This document shows positions 5,064-6,544 of a stretch of 6,544 nt of DNA, one piece after another (positions within the stretch are counted from its first letter, which is position 1; every line of letters begins with the position of its first letter). The notes under the pieces were generated by a model. The model did not search any database. It saw only the letters and a list, made by a program, of their open reading frames with translations, and had not been told where the DNA came from. Source of the stretch: an uncultured Micrococcales bacterium. Its GTDB lineage: Bacteria > Actinomycetota > Actinomycetes > Actinomycetales > Microbacteriaceae. The stretch spans positions 1 through 6,544 of the forward strand of contig CAJXTQ010000035.1 of assembly GCA_913060985.1 (NCBI GenBank), written 5' to 3'. Made by a program: the position numbers and the translations under genes.

Positions 5064-6482
5064 ATGCAAACCGTCGCCGATGCGCTTGCCAATCTGGAAA
5101 GCTCAACCTCATCACCTCTGCTCACCAAACTTGGTGAGAAATTCACAAAAGCCGGCTTCGAGATTGCTTTGGTGGGGGGACCAGTTAGAGACGCTTTCTT
5201 AGGCCGTATTTCGCCAGATCTAGATTTCACAACCAGTGCTTACCCTGACGATATTTTGAAAATCTTGAAAGGCTGGGCAAGCAATACATGGGATGTTGGA
5301 AGAGAGTTTGGAACCATTGCTGCGACCATTGATGGCCAACAGGTTGAGATAACTACCTACCGAGCTGACAGCTATGACAAACAAACAAGAAAGCCAACAG
5401 TTGAATTTGGCGATGATCTTGAAAGCGACCTAATTCGCAGGGACTTCGCTGTGAATTCGATGGCGCTAAGGCTTCCAAACAGGGTTTTTGTTGATCCTCA
5501 CGGGGGTTTGCAGGATCTTTTGGAGAAAAGACTCAAAACTCCAACTGACCCAGAGATCAGTTTCAGCGATGACCCCTTGCGAATGATGCGCGCATGCAGG
5601 TTTGCATCGCAGCTTGGTTTTGAAATTGACATCGACACCTTTCAGGCGATGATGTCAATGGCGGAGCGAATCAACATAATTTCTCAAGAGCGCATTCGGG
5701 ATGAGCTGACAAAGCTTTTGTTATCGGATAGGCCAAGGCTTGGGCTAACAGCGCTGGTTGATTCGGGAATTGCCGATATTGTCCTCCCCGAGCTTCCGGC
5801 TTTGAAGCTTGAGTCAGATGAGCATCACCACCACAAGGACGTTTATCAACACACTCTTACCGTGTTGGAGCAGAGTATTGATTACGAGGGTGATTACGGG
5901 CTCGAAAAAGACTTGATTTCCAGACTTGCCGCTCTGTTGCACGACATTGGCAAACCAGCAACCAAGAGATTAGAGACTGGCGGAGCGGTTACGTTTTATC
6001 ACCATGATGTTGTTGGAGCGAAGCTTGCGAAGAAACGTCTGAAGGAGCTTCGCTTCGATAACGACACCATCAAGGCCGTCTCGCTTCTCATCGAACTCCA
6101 CCTGAGGTTTTTTGGCTATTCCGATCAGCAGTGGTCAGATAGTGCTGTCAGGAGATACGTCAGGGATGCTGGCGACCAGCTGGCAAGACTTCATATCCTC
6201 ACTCGAAGTGATGTCACCACCAGAAATAAGCGGAAGGCAGAGAGATTGGCCTTTGCCTATGACGATTTAGAGCAAAGAATTCAGGAAATTAGCGAAAAAG
6301 AAGAGCTGAATGCAATGCGTCCGGATTTGAACGGCGAGCAGATCATGGAGATTTTGGATATCAAAGCTGGACCAGAGGTGGGAAGTGCTTATAAATTCCT
6401 GCTCGAACTGAGGATTGAAAACGGCCCACTCGGAGAAGAAGAGGCTAGAAAACGCTTGCTCGAATGGTGGTCCGCTCGCTAG
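5064..6482 (+). CDS. pcnA: CCA tRNA nucleotidyltransferase (class II, with HD domain)
   Basis: This 472-residue enzyme adds or repairs the 3'-terminal CCA of tRNAs in the cytoplasm. The head carries the class II nucleotidyltransferase motifs: VGGPVRD (37-43), metal-binding Asp52 and Asp54 in DLDF, RRDFAVNSMA (125-134), the amino-acid base template DDxxR at Asp169-Asp170-Arg173, and ERIRDELTKLL (209-219). The HD-type region has a histidine cluster (254-257), His263, the His293-Asp294 pair in LLHDIGKP, His313-His314 and Asp383. Length agrees with the actinobacterial CCA enzyme, which mycobacterial annotation calls pcnA although it is not a poly(A) polymerase. Whether it adds all of CCA cannot be proven from motifs alone. 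ATG 5064 is the only in-frame start after a TGA at 5040, and no Shine-Dalgarno is visible. It diverges from the nudix gene, as in mycobacteria. Confidence 0.95.
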   Translation: MQTVADALANLESSTSSPLLTKLGEKFTKAGFEIALVGGPVRDAFLGRISPDLDFTTSAYPDDILKILKGWASNTWDVGREFGTIAATIDGQQVEITTYRADSYDKQTRKPTVEFGDDLESDLIRRDFAVNSMALRLPNRVFVDPHGGLQDLLEKRLKTPTDPEISFSDDPLRMMRACRFASQLGFEIDIDTFQAMMSMAERINIISQERIRDELTKLLLSDRPRLGLTALVDSGIADIVLPELPALKLESDEHHHHKDVYQHTLTVLEQSIDYEGDYGLEKDLISRLAALLHDIGKPATKRLETGGAVTFYHHDVVGAKLAKKRLKELRFDNDTIKAVSLLIELHLRFFGYSDQQWSDSAVRRYVRDAGDQLARLHILTRSDVTTRNKRKAERLAFAYDDLEQRIQEISEKEELNAMRPDLNGEQIMEILDIKAGPEVGSAYKFLLELRIENGPLGEEEARKRLLEWWSAR

Positions 6483-6490
6483 GCTATCTA

Positions 6491-6508
6491 AGTTGCCCAA
6501 GGGCAATT
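6491..6508 (+). terminator. Weak hairpin after the CCA-enzyme gene
   Basis: Nine bases past the stop, AGTTGCC-CAAG-GGCAATT can form a 7-bp stem including one G-U pair and a 4-nt loop. It is followed by AACCCC rather than a T run, so it is not a classical intrinsic terminator; many actinobacterial terminators lack the T run, and its placement just after a stop fits an mRNA 3' end. The rest of the window (6509-6544) shows nothing I can assign. Confidence 0.35.
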
Positions 6509-6544
6509 AACCCCTCCTGTTGCAGAAGGACTGTAACCGATTAG

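Noticed and set aside
6483..6544. tRNA or start of another gene at the right edge
   Set aside because: No cloverleaf, ribosome site or convincing reading frame is visible in the last 62 nt on either strand.

Overview
The window is a compact housekeeping locus from an actinobacterium. Six genes run on the minus strand: nudix hydrolase, DUF6049-like protein, murJ, trxB, trxA and a PLP aminotransferase cut by the left edge. One gene, the CCA-adding enzyme, diverges on the plus strand. From recall, this order matches the near-origin pcnA - mutT4 - Rv3909 - murJ - (sigM, Rv3912) - trxB - trxC - ... - parB/parA block of Mycobacterium tuberculosis and its Streptomyces counterpart. The base composition looks moderate to low for the phylum (AT-rich third positions are common), and gaps between genes are 63 nt or less. 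This suggests a streamlined, small-genome actinobacterium, perhaps a Luna-type Microbacteriaceae or another aquatic lineage. That placement is inference, not shown by the sequence.

Layout, right to left on the minus strand. A nudix hydrolase (5010-4567) shares one base of its stop with the start of a small secreted, membrane-anchored DUF6049-like protein (4567-4058). That gene overlaps the proposed ATG of murJ (4065-2422), the lipid II flippase, by 8 nt. These three genes look translationally coupled. A 63-nt gap follows, then trxB (2358-1438) and trxA (1420-1103), separated by only 17 nt; they encode a complete NADPH-thioredoxin reductase/thioredoxin pair. A further 36 nt on, the aminotransferase begins (1066) and runs off the window. 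On the plus strand, the CCA tRNA nucleotidyltransferase (5064-6482) starts 53 nt from the nudix gene. The last 62 nt hold one small hairpin and nothing else I can identify.

The genes fall into three jobs: cell-wall precursor export (murJ, probably with the DUF6049-like protein), cytoplasmic disulfide reduction (trxBA), and tRNA 3'-end maturation plus nucleotide clean-up (CCA enzyme, nudix). The most useful regulatory signal is an exact GGAAT-N18-GTT match, the SigR/SigH disulfide-stress promoter consensus, in front of trxB with its -35 inside the last codons of murJ. Other points are a strongly shortened DUF6049 protein, absence of the sigma-factor gene usually found between murJ and trxB, a perfect hairpin that buries the aminotransferase start codon, and a 14-bp palindrome directly before the CCA-enzyme gene. 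I found no mobile element, CRISPR array, tRNA or rRNA gene, and no wholly novel multi-gene system.
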